Positions 21,300 to 31,885 of a stretch of DNA of 38,202 bases are shown here, one piece after another. Below the pieces are notes generated by a model that did not search any database, was not told the origin of the DNA, and worked only from the letters and a program-made list of their open reading frames with translations. How positions within the stretch are numbered: position 1 is the first letter of the stretch; every line of letters begins with the position of its first letter. The translations under genes were made by a program, and so were the position numbers. The stretch spans positions 1-38,202 of the IMG/VR virus record IMGVR_UViG_3300030099_003974. One strand, given 5' to 3'. The stretch comes from a virus.

Positions 21300-24200
21300 T
21301 GGTCTATATGTGTTTCTTACAAAATCTTGATTATACATAGCATCCATTAATGGATCAGCATAAGGCAATGTATTACCAGGTGTTAATGTTCTTAATGCCC
21401 TACGAGTATTGTAATTATAATCACCTGTTAAAGCTGATTTTCCTACTGTTAAAGCATTTATAATTTGTGTAGCACTTGGCCCTCCAATAGCACCTATTTT
21501 TGATGCTAATGTTGAATAATTAGGAGTAGCTACTCCCAATGCAGGACGTAATCCTATATTATAATCAGTAACTTTTTCTGCTATATTATTTATATCCATA
21601 AACCAACCCATAACTCCTGATCGTTCAATTCCTGCATATAATAAAGAATCAAAATCTGTTAATGCTTTTTGTCCATATTGTTTTCTTTTAATTTGTTCTA
21701 CTAACATACCTAAAGAAATCATAGCTCCTACACCAATAACAAAAGCTGAATCTTTTTCTTGTAATCCTCTTGTTAAAACTCTTTGTGTAAAAGATTGTGA
21801 AAAAGATTTATATTGAGCAATCATGCTTCCCCATTCCGTAGATGTTAATAAAGCTCTATCTCCTGATCCTGGTGTAACGATTGTACGAGAAACATCTTCT
21901 GTTAAAGCTACTCTAAAATGTGTAACAGCTCTTGGATCGTTCCATTTATCTGTATTAGGTAATAAAAATCCATTTTTATTTTCACCATGTTTATTAACAT
22001 TATTACCAATTCTTTTAAGCATGTCAGGATCTATTCCTACATTAGCTAATCTTTGTTTATCAAGTTGGGATAATTTTCCAGTTTTTACATATTTTTTTGC
22101 TATACTAGATATTTTATTAGATACCATTAATCCAGTTGTTTCTTTCATAATAGTATTCCACATATTTAAACCATTCATAAACATAAAAACATTAGTAGAA
22201 TTATGTAATGATTTTTCAAATGCAAAACGGTTTCCAAATATATCTCCTACATCTGCTAAAGCTAAAGAACGAGAATTTAATGCCATTTCTAATGCTTCTC
22301 CAGCATTATGTAATTCACTTCTATTCATTTTTCTTATTATTTCAGAATTCATTCCCCATAAACCACGCATAGCTTGAAAACTATCTTTAAACCCATGATG
22401 CATTATCATTATTCCTATATCTGGAATACTAGAAATTGCCGCACCACCCATTAAAGTAATTACACTAAAACTTTTTAAACCACGAATAGCTCTTGATGTT
22501 AATCTATGCGGATCTTTAGGAGCTCCATAAGTACCTCTTGTTCTATCTCTTATTCCTCTAATATCTCTTAAATCGTTTTTTAATTGTTGATTTAATTTTT
22601 TAATATTTTTGTCATATGTTAATTTAGTTATTTCCCCATTTTTATAATTTTTATTTAATTTATCTAATGCTGTTTTATGAAAAGCTTTAACTTCATTAAG
22701 TTGTTCTTTCATAGTTATATCACCAAATTTTCTAGTAAATAAAATATCCATTCCCATTTGTTTATTATAATGCCTAGTTAAAAGCTCTATATCATTTTCT
22801 AACCAACGAGCAATAACTTCGTCTGGAATATCTAATGTTCTTTGATGTGCAGAACCAGCTTCTTTTAAAGCATCAAGAGTATCATCTATTTCTTGATAAG
22901 GACGTATTCTTAATGCGGCATCAAAATCATCAGTAGCTTGTTTTAAAGCTTGAGCTGGTTTAATACCTTGTCCAATATAATAATCTGTAACAGCTCTAAT
23001 CCATTGAGATCGTTCTTTTAACATTAATTCTTGATTATGTATTCTTGGTACATAAAATTTGCTTTTATTAGTAAAAGGCCCATGTTTTTCAATTCTTTGA
23101 ATTTCTTTTTGTAATCTTGCTATTTCTGCTAAATCTTTTTTTGTTTGTTTTTTAGAATCTTTTCCTTTTAATTTATTTAAATTAATTTTTAAATTTCTTG
23201 TAAATAATTCTACTTCTTGAGCTTCTTTAGCCATTTGATTATAAAATTTTCTATATTCTTTTGCGGCGTTTTGAATATAAGGATTAGGATGAACATCTCC
23301 ATTACGCATAGCTTTAGTAATTTCTTGTCTAAAATTACTATGTGACATAATATCTTGTGCACCTTTATGTCTTTTAATCCAAACTTGAGCTAATGGAACC
23401 ATATTATTAACCATATCTCCTTTAGCTATGCCACCAGCATATGTAATATATTCATCATGGACTTTATTCATTAATTTTACTAAATTTGATAAATACGTTG
23501 TTCTAAATTCTACTTCTACACTATGAGAACTTGCCGCACCTCTTAAGTTCTTTTTTTGAATAATTCCACCTATAGATGTAATTTGATTAACTAATCTTCT
23601 TGAAGCAACATTTGTACTATTTAATAATCGTATTACTGGATTCCATCCTAATTTTTCTAATCCTAATGCTTCTACTGCTCCTTCTTCTTCTAATTCTCTA
23701 GCAAAATTTTGTCTGCCATCTTTACCATTTTTATAAACATTTCCATGATTATAATGAGGATTATATGCAGATCCAGCACTAGGATTTACATTTTCTTCTC
23801 CTAAATATTTTGTTTCTCTATTAAAATTACCTTTAGCATTTTTTCTTAATCCACTAAATATTCCTGAAGCTCCACCAATAACAGCTAAAGATGTTAAAAA
23901 ATGTTGACCAGTAAATACTTCTGATTGTTCTGCTCTAATATATTCTGTTGGTATTGTTGCCGCAATTCCATAACTAGATGCTTTTCCAAATCTTGTTAAA
24001 AAGTTAGCTCCTCTAACAGCATTAACAACACCAGTAGTTAACCAAAAACCTGGATCTCCTACTGTAAAACCCATAACACTTCCTAAAGTTCCCATAAATC
24101 CAGAAGATGCTATTAATCTTGCTCTATCTAATTCTTCTTCATATTTATTAATAATATAATCAGTTTCTCTTTGAGATCCACTACGATAAATGATTTTTAA

Positions 24201-24464
24201 ATAATCAGGTCTGTTTTTTAATCGAGGATCACTAAAAGGATCATATGTAGGATTATGTATAAACTCTGGTTCATCACTTGCTATATAATTATAAATATCA
24301 TCAACAGTACTTCCTTCCATAAAACCAGAAGAAAAAGCATCATAAGCTGTAAAATCTTTTGTAAATGGTTTAATTTCAGTATCTTTAGAATGATAAAAAT
24401 TATTATCAAATCCTTCAAATTGATTAACTGGTTTTCCAAGTATAAATGCACTATAATCTGCCAT
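21297..24464 (-). CDS. Internal virion protein, T7 gp16-like position (1055 aa)
   Basis: This very large, mainly helical protein is in the place of the T7 ejected core protein gp16, between gp15-like and fibre genes. It has alternating helical and basic stretches (KLNKLKGKDSKKQTKKDLAE), an internal coiled coil, and a hydrophobic region near residues 665-690 (LKSFSVITLMGGAAISSIPD) that could insert into the host membrane during DNA ejection. No transglycosylase motif was recognised at the N-terminus. Function is inferred from order, length and helical character. It overlaps the preceding gene by one base. Confidence 0.7.
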   Translation of the reverse strand: MADYSAFILGKPVNQFEGFDNNFYHSKDTEIKPFTKDFTAYDAFSSGFMEGSTVDDIYNYIASDEPEFIHNPTYDPFSDPRLKNRPDYLKIIYRSGSQRETDYIINKYEEELDRARLIASSGFMGTLGSVMGFTVGDPGFWLTTGVVNAVRGANFLTRFGKASSYGIAATIPTEYIRAEQSEVFTGQHFLTSLAVIGGASGIFSGLRKNAKGNFNRETKYLGEENVNPSAGSAYNPHYNHGNVYKNGKDGRQNFARELEEEGAVEALGLEKLGWNPVIRLLNSTNVASRRLVNQITSIGGIIQKKNLRGAASSHSVEVEFRTTYLSNLVKLMNKVHDEYITYAGGIAKGDMVNNMVPLAQVWIKRHKGAQDIMSHSNFRQEITKAMRNGDVHPNPYIQNAAKEYRKFYNQMAKEAQEVELFTRNLKINLNKLKGKDSKKQTKKDLAEIARLQKEIQRIEKHGPFTNKSKFYVPRIHNQELMLKERSQWIRAVTDYYIGQGIKPAQALKQATDDFDAALRIRPYQEIDDTLDALKEAGSAHQRTLDIPDEVIARWLENDIELLTRHYNKQMGMDILFTRKFGDITMKEQLNEVKAFHKTALDKLNKNYKNGEITKLTYDKNIKKLNQQLKNDLRDIRGIRDRTRGTYGAPKDPHRLTSRAIRGLKSFSVITLMGGAAISSIPDIGIMIMHHGFKDSFQAMRGLWGMNSEIIRKMNRSELHNAGEALEMALNSRSLALADVGDIFGNRFAFEKSLHNSTNVFMFMNGLNMWNTIMKETTGLMVSNKISSIAKKYVKTGKLSQLDKQRLANVGIDPDMLKRIGNNVNKHGENKNGFLLPNTDKWNDPRAVTHFRVALTEDVSRTIVTPGSGDRALLTSTEWGSMIAQYKSFSQSFTQRVLTRGLQEKDSAFVIGVGAMISLGMLVEQIKRKQYGQKALTDFDSLLYAGIERSGVMGWFMDINNIAEKVTDYNIGLRPALGVATPNYSTLASKIGAIGGPSATQIINALTVGKSALTGDYNYNTRRALRTLTPGNTLPYADPLMDAMYNQDFVRNTYRP

Positions 24465-27400
24465 TATTGAGCTCTTAAAAGATTAGGTTGTGATAAACCT
24501 AAATTATTTATACGATCAGCACTTAATCCATTAGCCCCAGCTTCTAAAAAACTACCAACTGTATTATTTAACCATTCTCTTTGTTTTAATTTATTATCTT
24601 TATTTCTTTGTTGTTTTAACATATTTTTAAAATTTAATTCAGTTTGTCCACCATCAAAAAATTTACCAAAAGCATCAGGAATTAAAAGTCTAAAACGTTG
24701 AACATCTCTATGAGTTTTTAATTTTCTTTTTCCTCCTAAACTATCTAATCCTTCATTTTTAATTTTATTCCAAATTTCTTGAACTCCACTTATTGATTCA
24801 TCTCCTTTGCTTTCTTTATAAGCTAATTCTTCTGCGGCATAAATACTGCTATTTGTATAAGTATAATCATAATAAACAGGAGATTTAGTTCCATCTTCAT
24901 TATCAGACATTAATTGAATTTTTCTATTATATTCATCATAATAATAAATTGCATATAAATTTTCACCTGTATTTGGATCTTTTCTTGCATATTGAACAGT
25001 AAAATCTACGTCTAACCATGATGTAGCGTGTCTTTCATCATCTATTTGCCTTCCTATTATATTTTCTCTTTCTGCTGGTATTCTTTCAGGTAAAGGAATT
25101 TTAGCTAAAGATAATTTCATTCCAATATCAGCAGAAGCTACTTCATTTGTTAAACTAAAAGAAGTATGATTCCATCCTCCTAAACTTTCTGCATCTGCTA
25201 ATAAACTATGTTTTGACCAAGTTAAATAAGGTTTATCATCAAAATCTCCTCCAGCCGCAATTTCTACATTAGGATGCCAAAAATCTAATTCTAAAGCTAT
25301 TTGATTTTCTATAACATCATCCATTATATTAGGATCATTTTGATAAAGTGAAGGATTTAAAGAATAAACTATTTTTGCTCGTGATATAACATTATCATAA
25401 AATTGTGGTGGTAAAGCATGTAAAACTTCATCCCAATCATATCCTGTAGCATCTTTAAATTTATTCATCATTACTGAGTTTGGTCTATATCTATGATCGT
25501 TCCATGGAGCCATTATTCTTGCATCTAAAAATCCTGAATTTGCATAAGATCTTTCTTCAAAAATATTTTGAATATGTTGTCTTAAAGACACATCATCTTT
25601 AACATCTGTATCATTACCTATTCCCCAAACTCTACCTGCTATACTTTTGTAAAAATTAGTATTTAATCTTTGTGTATTTTCAACAGTTGAATTTGCTGTT
25701 GCAAATTTTCTTGCTTCATCAATTCCTAATTGTGCTTTTCTAGCTTGATGATAAGCTTGTAAATAATCTACAGGAACACCCGCTTTTTTTAATCTTCTAA
25801 TAACATCTATAGAAATATTATCTGGATTAGCAAAAATTCTATTTAAATAAGGCATAGTATTTTCTAATGCTTCTGGATCAAAACTTAAAGCTCCTTTTAA
25901 ATAACTTGTATATACTCCACTAGTTGATCTATGTGTTCTAATTTGATTTGCTTGCATTAAAACTTGATCTGGGCTTAAATATGCTGGATTTACACTTGAA
26001 TCATTAAAAATATGTTCTAAAGCCCATTCTCTAGCTTTTGAATTATCCATATCATCTAATGAAATATTATTATTTAAATTATATAAAACTTCATCTCCAT
26101 AATTTATTTGTTTTAAAATATTTGTTTTTGCCGCACTCCAAGCGTTCATTATAGTATTAATTTTATTATTATCTATTCTTTCATCTTTATCTGTTATACT
26201 TTTTTGAGATTCTTTTACAAAATTAATTAAATTTTTTCTTACTTCTGTAGCATCTAATGAATAATGATAATGACTACTATCAACATGAATCCAACTATCA
26301 GTTATCATAAATTGAATATCTGCTAATTGATTATTTTTAGAATCATCTAATTCTTTTAGATATTCATCTAAAAAATATTTTTTTACTAAATCAGTATTTT
26401 TTGGTCCAGTAAAAGGATTGTCAAAAGCGTCTGGATACATAAGATAAACATCATCCCAATTTCTATATCCTTCTTTTCCTAATTTTATATCTCTCCAAAT
26501 AGGTCTAAAAAAATTATCTGCTTGTTGAGTATCTCTTAAAACATTATGTCCTTGATGAAAACTTCGCCAAATTTCATTAGCTCTCAATTTTCCTACTTGA
26601 TTTGCTAAATTATCTATATAAGCTTTTCTATTTTCTGGAGCAATATACAAAAAGTTTTTATCTATTGCTGATTTTGTTACAATATCATGTGTTATTTTTT
26701 TATAATTTTCAAGTTCAATAAAAGCATTTGCATCTTCTTTCTTTTTTTCAAGTATATTTAATTCTGTTATATGATTATTATATCTTTCTTCAGTAAGATT
26801 ATCCCATTGTTCTTTTAAAACATTATTTTTTAAACTATCTCTAATAAATGTTTTATATTTATTAAGACTTTCTTCAATTTTATAATTATTGGCTTTATCT
26901 TCTGGATCATACATATGTAAAATTTTATTATAACCATATAAATGATTACTTATTTCATGCTGATCTTTAAAATCATTTATTATGTCATTAATATATTTAT
27001 CAGTTATTCCTTTTTCTCCAGCATTTTGTTTACTTTTTAATAATTCTCTTATTAAATTTAAAGTTATATCTTCTAAAGGTGCATTAGTCATTTCAGCATT
27101 AGTTAAAGCTGACTTTTCAATATTGTCTAATTCAATATTAGCATTTGCTATGGTATCTTCTTTCTGTTTTATAATTTTATTGCTATAAGCTTTATTAATA
27201 ATAGTTTTTGATCCAGAATTTATTATTAATTGAGCATCACCTATTAAATCTTCATCCATTTCACTCAAATAATTATCTGAAAGAATATTCATTTTTTCTT
27301 TTATAATTTCTGGCTCATAAGGATTTTCAGCTAAATATTTATTACCAAAATTTTCAACATCTGTTCTTAAAGCCGCTAAATATGTAACTCTTGCACTATC

Positions 27401-27664
27401 TCTTAAAGCTTGTTCATAATATGTATCACCTTTTGGTAAAGGTTTTAAATTTTCTAAATTACCATCTTTATCATAAGTAATAAAATTACTACCAGCAGTA
27501 TTTCCTTCTTCTTCAGCTATTCGTTTTCTTTCTTGAAATCTTTTATCTAAAATAGCATTAGCACCATTAGCTATTGATCCTCCTAATCCTAATAAATTAG
27601 GAGTTACAGTTCTAACGCTTCCTGCTCCTACAAATGGTGTCGGTGTTTTTTGTTTAACTCCCAT
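24464..27664 (-). CDS. Internal virion protein, T7 gp15-like position (1066 aa)
   Basis: This long protein is rich in Asn, Lys and Glu and mostly helical. It begins MGVKQKTPTPFVGAGSV, followed by a glycine-rich segment and an IANGANAILDKRFQERKRIA helix typical of virion core proteins. Position and size fit T7 gp15, which forms part of the ejection channel. The C-terminus contains FLEAGANGLSADRINNLGLS. No enzyme motif was recognised. Its stop overlaps the next start as TAATG. Confidence 0.7.
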   Translation of the reverse strand: MGVKQKTPTPFVGAGSVRTVTPNLLGLGGSIANGANAILDKRFQERKRIAEEEGNTAGSNFITYDKDGNLENLKPLPKGDTYYEQALRDSARVTYLAALRTDVENFGNKYLAENPYEPEIIKEKMNILSDNYLSEMDEDLIGDAQLIINSGSKTIINKAYSNKIIKQKEDTIANANIELDNIEKSALTNAEMTNAPLEDITLNLIRELLKSKQNAGEKGITDKYINDIINDFKDQHEISNHLYGYNKILHMYDPEDKANNYKIEESLNKYKTFIRDSLKNNVLKEQWDNLTEERYNNHITELNILEKKKEDANAFIELENYKKITHDIVTKSAIDKNFLYIAPENRKAYIDNLANQVGKLRANEIWRSFHQGHNVLRDTQQADNFFRPIWRDIKLGKEGYRNWDDVYLMYPDAFDNPFTGPKNTDLVKKYFLDEYLKELDDSKNNQLADIQFMITDSWIHVDSSHYHYSLDATEVRKNLINFVKESQKSITDKDERIDNNKINTIMNAWSAAKTNILKQINYGDEVLYNLNNNISLDDMDNSKAREWALEHIFNDSSVNPAYLSPDQVLMQANQIRTHRSTSGVYTSYLKGALSFDPEALENTMPYLNRIFANPDNISIDVIRRLKKAGVPVDYLQAYHQARKAQLGIDEARKFATANSTVENTQRLNTNFYKSIAGRVWGIGNDTDVKDDVSLRQHIQNIFEERSYANSGFLDARIMAPWNDHRYRPNSVMMNKFKDATGYDWDEVLHALPPQFYDNVISRAKIVYSLNPSLYQNDPNIMDDVIENQIALELDFWHPNVEIAAGGDFDDKPYLTWSKHSLLADAESLGGWNHTSFSLTNEVASADIGMKLSLAKIPLPERIPAERENIIGRQIDDERHATSWLDVDFTVQYARKDPNTGENLYAIYYYDEYNRKIQLMSDNEDGTKSPVYYDYTYTNSSIYAAEELAYKESKGDESISGVQEIWNKIKNEGLDSLGGKRKLKTHRDVQRFRLLIPDAFGKFFDGGQTELNFKNMLKQQRNKDNKLKQREWLNNTVGSFLEAGANGLSADRINNLGLSQPNLLRAQ

Positions 27665-27667
27665 ACT

Positions 27668-28204
27668 TTATTTCCATCCTTTATTTCCGCCATACATTAG
27701 GCCTTTTGGTAATTTATAGGTATTTTTACCTGTAGGTGATTTTAGAGTAGTTTTAACGCCTGTTTTTTGACCTTTTTTGTATTCATCCCAATCACCTAAA
27801 GCTCCAAATGCTGTACTAATATATCCACTAGTCATAGCCATATTACCACTTGTTCTTGTATTAGATGCTGATTGATTTAAAGAGGCGGCTTGATTCATTC
27901 CTGCTTGTTGTATTCTATTTACATCACGACCATATGCCGATAATTGATTAGATGCTAAAGCACGTGAAGTTCCTCCTGCTCCACTACGTCCATATGCCGC
28001 TTGTGCCGCCGCTTCCGTAGACATTGCTTCTCTATAAGCTCTTGCTCTATCAGCACTTGCTTGTTCTGTTTCAATTTGTGTAGCTAAAGCTTGTCTTTCG
28101 TAAGATTGTGCTTCAAGATTTGCCATTTTTTTAGCATTTCTCGCTTCCATTACACCGCCAACTACTTTAGCTCCCATCATTGCTATTGTTACTGGATCAC
28201 CCAT
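27668..28204 (-). CDS. Internal virion protein, T7 gp14-like (178 aa)
   Basis: This small Ala/Gln/Ser-rich helical protein begins MGDPVTIAMMGAKVVGGVME and carries the typical core-protein helix (QALATQIETEQASADRARAY) and a SGAGGTSRALASNQLSAYG segment. These features and its place after the tail-tube B gene match T7 gp14-type proteins, which are ejected first and form an outer-membrane pore. The C-terminus is basic. Confidence 0.75.
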   Translation of the reverse strand: MGDPVTIAMMGAKVVGGVMEARNAKKMANLEAQSYERQALATQIETEQASADRARAYREAMSTEAAAQAAYGRSGAGGTSRALASNQLSAYGRDVNRIQQAGMNQAASLNQSASNTRTSGNMAMTSGYISTAFGALGDWDEYKKGQKTGVKTTLKSPTGKNTYKLPKGLMYGGNKGWK

Positions 28205-30121
28205 TTAAAACTCCAATTCTACCATTATACCGTTAATTGTAACTGGTAAAGGTTCTGTTTGTGTAATTGTTACTTCTCCTAATCTATCCCAACCTAACAT
28301 CCAGAATTCTTTTCTTCCTGTAACTTTAGAAGGTTCAATAGATAAATCGTCATTAACATTACGAATTAATAATTTTGTGCCATCAGCACTAACATCTAAA
28401 CTTTCATTTAAATCTAATACTGTGCGAACAACACGCCTATGTGTACCAGCAGAAGTTCCTCCTTCTACTTGTAATTCAGGAGCTAATGTTGTTAATTCAG
28501 GTGTAAAATCTAATCCTACAGTAATAGTTGAAAAAGTATCAGGAGATATATCTAATGTACCTGTTCCACTTACTGTTTTTGTTCCTAAACTATAATTACC
28601 TGTAACAACTTTAACAGAAGTATTATCTAAATGATCTAATCCAGACCAAGAAGCTGTTGCTGATCCTGAAGTTAAAATTTCTGCCGCATCTAATGTTATA
28701 TTGCTATCAAATACTTCTAAATAATATACATCAGAAGAATTAATAGTTCTTTTAACAATACAATATACAACACCATTTATAGATACTATATTTTTAAATT
28801 GACCATTAGTTGTCCATTTTGACCAGGAAGATATTTTTTCATTACGCATAGCCATATATACAGCTAATGAACCATCACTATTTATAATATAAGCATAACT
28901 TTCTTGACCTTCATCATTTTCTGTTTGTATTTCTAATCCTACAGGAGTAGAAATTAAATGTCCTGACAATAATGATACAGAAGGTGATAAATAAGCTTGT
29001 TTAATATCATCATATTCAAATTCTCTTAAAGATTTTTTACCTTTAGATAAAAAGATAATAGCTTCATCAAATTCTTTTGCTTGTAATCGAGATGTACCAT
29101 ATCGAGTTTGTCTACGAAAAGATACATTGCTTGGTGTTAAAGGATTGTTTGCACTTGTTGGTGAATATAATTCACTATTATCTGTAAATACTAATAAATG
29201 CCTAAATGATAAAACTCCAGTAATTTCAGACACTTGGCTTTCTAAAACTTGTACTTGTATACTATCATCATCAGAAGCATCGCCAACATCAAAATTAAAA
29301 TAATCAGATGTTTTTGATGTAAAAACATAATTAGGTAATTCTTTTGTTCCTCCAAACACTAAACGTCCAGAATGAAAACAACAAGTACGAGGATATTTAC
29401 GAGTAGCACTAATAGCTGGTTCTTCCCAATCTTCTGTTACATCGCTGTTTGGTAAATTTTCTCTTACAGTAGCACTAGCTGATGTTCCACTAGCAACAGC
29501 AGTTATTGTTACTTGTTTTTCTTTAATACGAAAATTTTGATTAACATGATCGGATGTAAAAAAACTAGAAGAAGCTGTAATAGTAATATTTCCACTAGTT
29601 GAACTAGGGTTAAATGTTAAACTATCAGATTCAAATTTATGATAAGGTTGATAAACTAAATTATCTTTTGTTTTAAAAGCAAAATTACTTACTGTAAAAC
29701 TTGATGCTCCTGTTCTTAATATACGTTGTGTTGCTAAATCTGGATGTGTAACAATCATAGTATTTGCTGTTTGTGCTACAATTAAATCACCAATCATATC
29801 TGATGTCCAAGGACAACTTCCTACAGTTGTAACAGAAGCTCCTGTTGCTCCATTATATACATCAAGATTAGAAGCACGAAAAATAAAAAAATATGTTTGC
29901 TCATCAGAAAAAATAAAAGGTTCCATTTGAAAAGATGTTCCTGATAAAGTTGCTAAATATTTTGTTCCTGGTCTACGTTTTACTCCTCCTTGTGCTAATA
30001 TTCTCATATTACGAATTGTTTTAGCACCATTAGCATAAGCATGAGTATCAACTCTTGATGATAATAATGGATCCATTTCGCCACCAGTAAAATTTGTCCA
30101 AAATTGACGAAGTAAAGCCAT
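28205..30121 (-). CDS. Tail tubular protein B (T7 gp12-like nozzle)
   Basis: The 638-aa beta-rich protein forms the tail nozzle in T7-like virions. It starts with the characteristic FWTNFTGGEMDPLLSSRVD and AKTIRNMRILAQGGVKRRPG segments. The middle contains YPRTCCFHSGRLVFGGTKEL and QVQVLESQVSEITGVLSFRH, which are typical of the family. Length is close to relatives (about 600-800 aa). It lies one base after the tail-tube A gene. Confidence 0.9.
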   Translation of the reverse strand: MALLRQFWTNFTGGEMDPLLSSRVDTHAYANGAKTIRNMRILAQGGVKRRPGTKYLATLSGTSFQMEPFIFSDEQTYFFIFRASNLDVYNGATGASVTTVGSCPWTSDMIGDLIVAQTANTMIVTHPDLATQRILRTGASSFTVSNFAFKTKDNLVYQPYHKFESDSLTFNPSSTSGNITITASSSFFTSDHVNQNFRIKEKQVTITAVASGTSASATVRENLPNSDVTEDWEEPAISATRKYPRTCCFHSGRLVFGGTKELPNYVFTSKTSDYFNFDVGDASDDDSIQVQVLESQVSEITGVLSFRHLLVFTDNSELYSPTSANNPLTPSNVSFRRQTRYGTSRLQAKEFDEAIIFLSKGKKSLREFEYDDIKQAYLSPSVSLLSGHLISTPVGLEIQTENDEGQESYAYIINSDGSLAVYMAMRNEKISSWSKWTTNGQFKNIVSINGVVYCIVKRTINSSDVYYLEVFDSNITLDAAEILTSGSATASWSGLDHLDNTSVKVVTGNYSLGTKTVSGTGTLDISPDTFSTITVGLDFTPELTTLAPELQVEGGTSAGTHRRVVRTVLDLNESLDVSADGTKLLIRNVNDDLSIEPSKVTGRKEFWMLGWDRLGEVTITQTEPLPVTINGIMVELEF

Positions 30122-30122
30122 T

Positions 30123-30713
30123 TTATTTCCTTATGTTTGCAAAACGATTTAACTTTATTTTATTTGTTGTAACAGCTTGACTATCTCTTGTTTTAGCTCT
30201 TGTAAATTGTTGTTCTGCTAATTGAGATAAAGATTGTGCAATATCACCTTTACGAATAATAGATAAAGCAAAAGTTGAAGCTAATCTGTAAACAACATAC
30301 ATTTGAAAATATGGGGGCCAATCATCTTCATCTGCTCTAAATTGATAAGTTGCTACTAAAGTATCATTTTCTGATACTTCTGCATCTAAAGTATAAATTT
30401 TATCTTCATAACGATCATATTGAATAGTAATATCATCATTAGTAATTGTTTGTATTATTAAAGGTTCAACGTCAGTTGGTAATTGATAAGCCGCATCCCA
30501 AATATCTACTGGTGTATCGGCTAATCTATTTAAAACCTTTTGTCCTGTAGCAAAATTCCAAGTATGTTGACTTAAACAATCTCTTACTACTGTTTCATAC
30601 AATAAATTAGCTGAAAGAGCTTCATCAGTTTGATCGTCAAAACTTGTTAAAGGTTGTAAACCTACTAACACCATAGCTTGTTGAGCAATATCGATTTTTG
30701 AAGTTGTTGCCAT
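30123..30713 (-). CDS. Tail tubular protein A (T7 gp11-like gatekeeper)
   Basis: The 196-aa product begins with the family pattern IDIAQQAMVLVGLQPLTSFD followed by LYETVVRDCLSQHTWNFATG, and continues with WDAAYQLPTDVEPLIIQ. It should form the ring that joins portal and nozzle. Length and position just before the gp12-like gene match T7-like phages. An intrinsic terminator precedes it at 30731-30760, which may set its level below that of the capsid. Confidence 0.9.
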   Translation of the reverse strand: MATTSKIDIAQQAMVLVGLQPLTSFDDQTDEALSANLLYETVVRDCLSQHTWNFATGQKVLNRLADTPVDIWDAAYQLPTDVEPLIIQTITNDDITIQYDRYEDKIYTLDAEVSENDTLVATYQFRADEDDWPPYFQMYVVYRLASTFALSIIRKGDIAQSLSQLAEQQFTRAKTRDSQAVTTNKIKLNRFANIRK

Positions 30714-30730
30714 AATAACCCTGTTCTAAA

Positions 30731-30760
30731 AAAGGGAGAGGAATAACTCTCTCTCCCTTT
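30731..30760 (-). terminator. Intrinsic terminator below the capsid genes
   Basis: On the minus strand AAAGGGAGAG pairs with CTCTCCCTTT over ten bases around a ten-base loop, and the 3' arm runs into six T. It lies between the small structural gene (stop at 30770) and the tail-tube A start at 30713. It should end most capsid transcripts and let a fraction through to the tail genes. Confidence 0.85.
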
Positions 30761-30769
30761 AATATTATT

Positions 30770-31042
30770 TTAGTCTGAATCAGCCGCAGAAAATGTAGTA
30801 ATATCTTTCGTATCTACATTAGTTCCGTCATTTGAAGCAACTGCGAATATACCATAAACAGGTGTACCACTTGCCGCAGTAGTTGCAAAGATTACATCAC
30901 CAGCGTTAATTTCATTAACAAAAGTGTTAAAGTAACCAGCAGAATCTACTGTTGCCGCCGAATCGTCAGTTTTGTAATGCCAAATATGGAAACCATTTCC
31001 ACTATATGAGACTAAAGAAAAAGTTGATGCTGTAAAAGCCAT
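30770..31042 (-). CDS. Small probable structural protein next to capsid (90 aa)
   Basis: The product is neutral, beta-rich and rich in Ala, Ser, Thr and Asp (ASTFSLVSYSGNGFHIWHYK, then NAGDVIFATTAASGTPVYG), which suits a head-decoration or minor capsid protein. It lies 12 bases below the major capsid gene with a good GGAGG site and shares its transcript up to the terminator at 30731. No family was recognised; the role is inferred from position and composition. Confidence 0.65.
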   Translation of the reverse strand: MAFTASTFSLVSYSGNGFHIWHYKTDDSAATVDSAGYFNTFVNEINAGDVIFATTAASGTPVYGIFAVASNDGTNVDTKDITTFSAADSD

Positions 31043-31054
31043 ATTTTATCCCTC

Positions 31055-31885
31055 CTATTTCTTTAGACCTGCTTCGATACATCCATTAGCATCGATAAGA
31101 ACAGATTCCATTTGCATTTTATTTAAAATGAAATAACTATCTTTATCATTGTGATAATCAATATTAGATTGAACATCAGCACCAATAGCATGACCTACAG
31201 CAGTTCTGTGGTATAGAAAACATTTACGACAATCGACTGAACTAATAGTTACTGAATCTAAGCCAGAATGTGGAAACCACATAAAGCCTAGCCAGTTTTT
31301 AGCAGTCATTCCAGATGGGAATGGAAGTTGATCCATTCCTACATATTCAGCTCTGCTGAATTGATCTATACTCATTAATTGAGACCAATTTTCCCAGCCA
31401 ATTACAGCATAACGCTGTCCATCATCAGGAACATCGTTATTACCCATAGTTTCCATTTGGGTTAAAGCCCAAGCTAATGTAATTCCGTTAGAAGTTTCAT
31501 TAGATGCTGTGCTTGTACCGTCCATAGCTGTTAAAATTAAGTCATCGGTTTTTCTTCCCAAAGCGTAAGCTCCAGATTCTTGTGCTACAACCATTTCATC
31601 ATGGTTAACACGTAAAGTATCTAGATCGTCTACCCATTCACCGGCGAACCAATCTGCTAATGTTACATTAACATTTGTATGTTCGAGATTCATAGGTGGA
31701 ACAGAACCAGCACGTGCTTTTTGTGTAGCAGTACCTTTGCCTACTTTTTGGAACGTAGTCTTATTTTTTACGCCATCACGTGTTCGAGTTGTATTACGAA
31801 GTTTAGAACCCATACGCTGATAAGCCATGTGAACTCCAGCTTCAAACTCCTCAACAAATGATGTGCTAATAGTATTAAAAGCCAT
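31055..31885 (-). CDS. Major capsid protein (276 aa)
   Basis: The protein follows the scaffold gene and lies above the tail-tube genes, the usual place for the coat protein. It starts MAFNTISTSFVEEFEAGVHM and includes FAGEWVDDLDTLRVNHDEMV, GRKTDDLILTAMDGTSTASN and YAVIGWENWSQLMSIDQFSR, a layout seen in coat proteins of marine podoviruses. A strong GGAGG site precedes it, after a 157-base leader with regulatory motif copy 4. HK97-type folding is likely for the class but not visible directly. Confidence 0.8.
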   Translation of the reverse strand: MAFNTISTSFVEEFEAGVHMAYQRMGSKLRNTTRTRDGVKNKTTFQKVGKGTATQKARAGSVPPMNLEHTNVNVTLADWFAGEWVDDLDTLRVNHDEMVVAQESGAYALGRKTDDLILTAMDGTSTASNETSNGITLAWALTQMETMGNNDVPDDGQRYAVIGWENWSQLMSIDQFSRAEYVGMDQLPFPSGMTAKNWLGFMWFPHSGLDSVTISSVDCRKCFLYHRTAVGHAIGADVQSNIDYHNDKDSYFILNKMQMESVLIDANGCIEAGLKK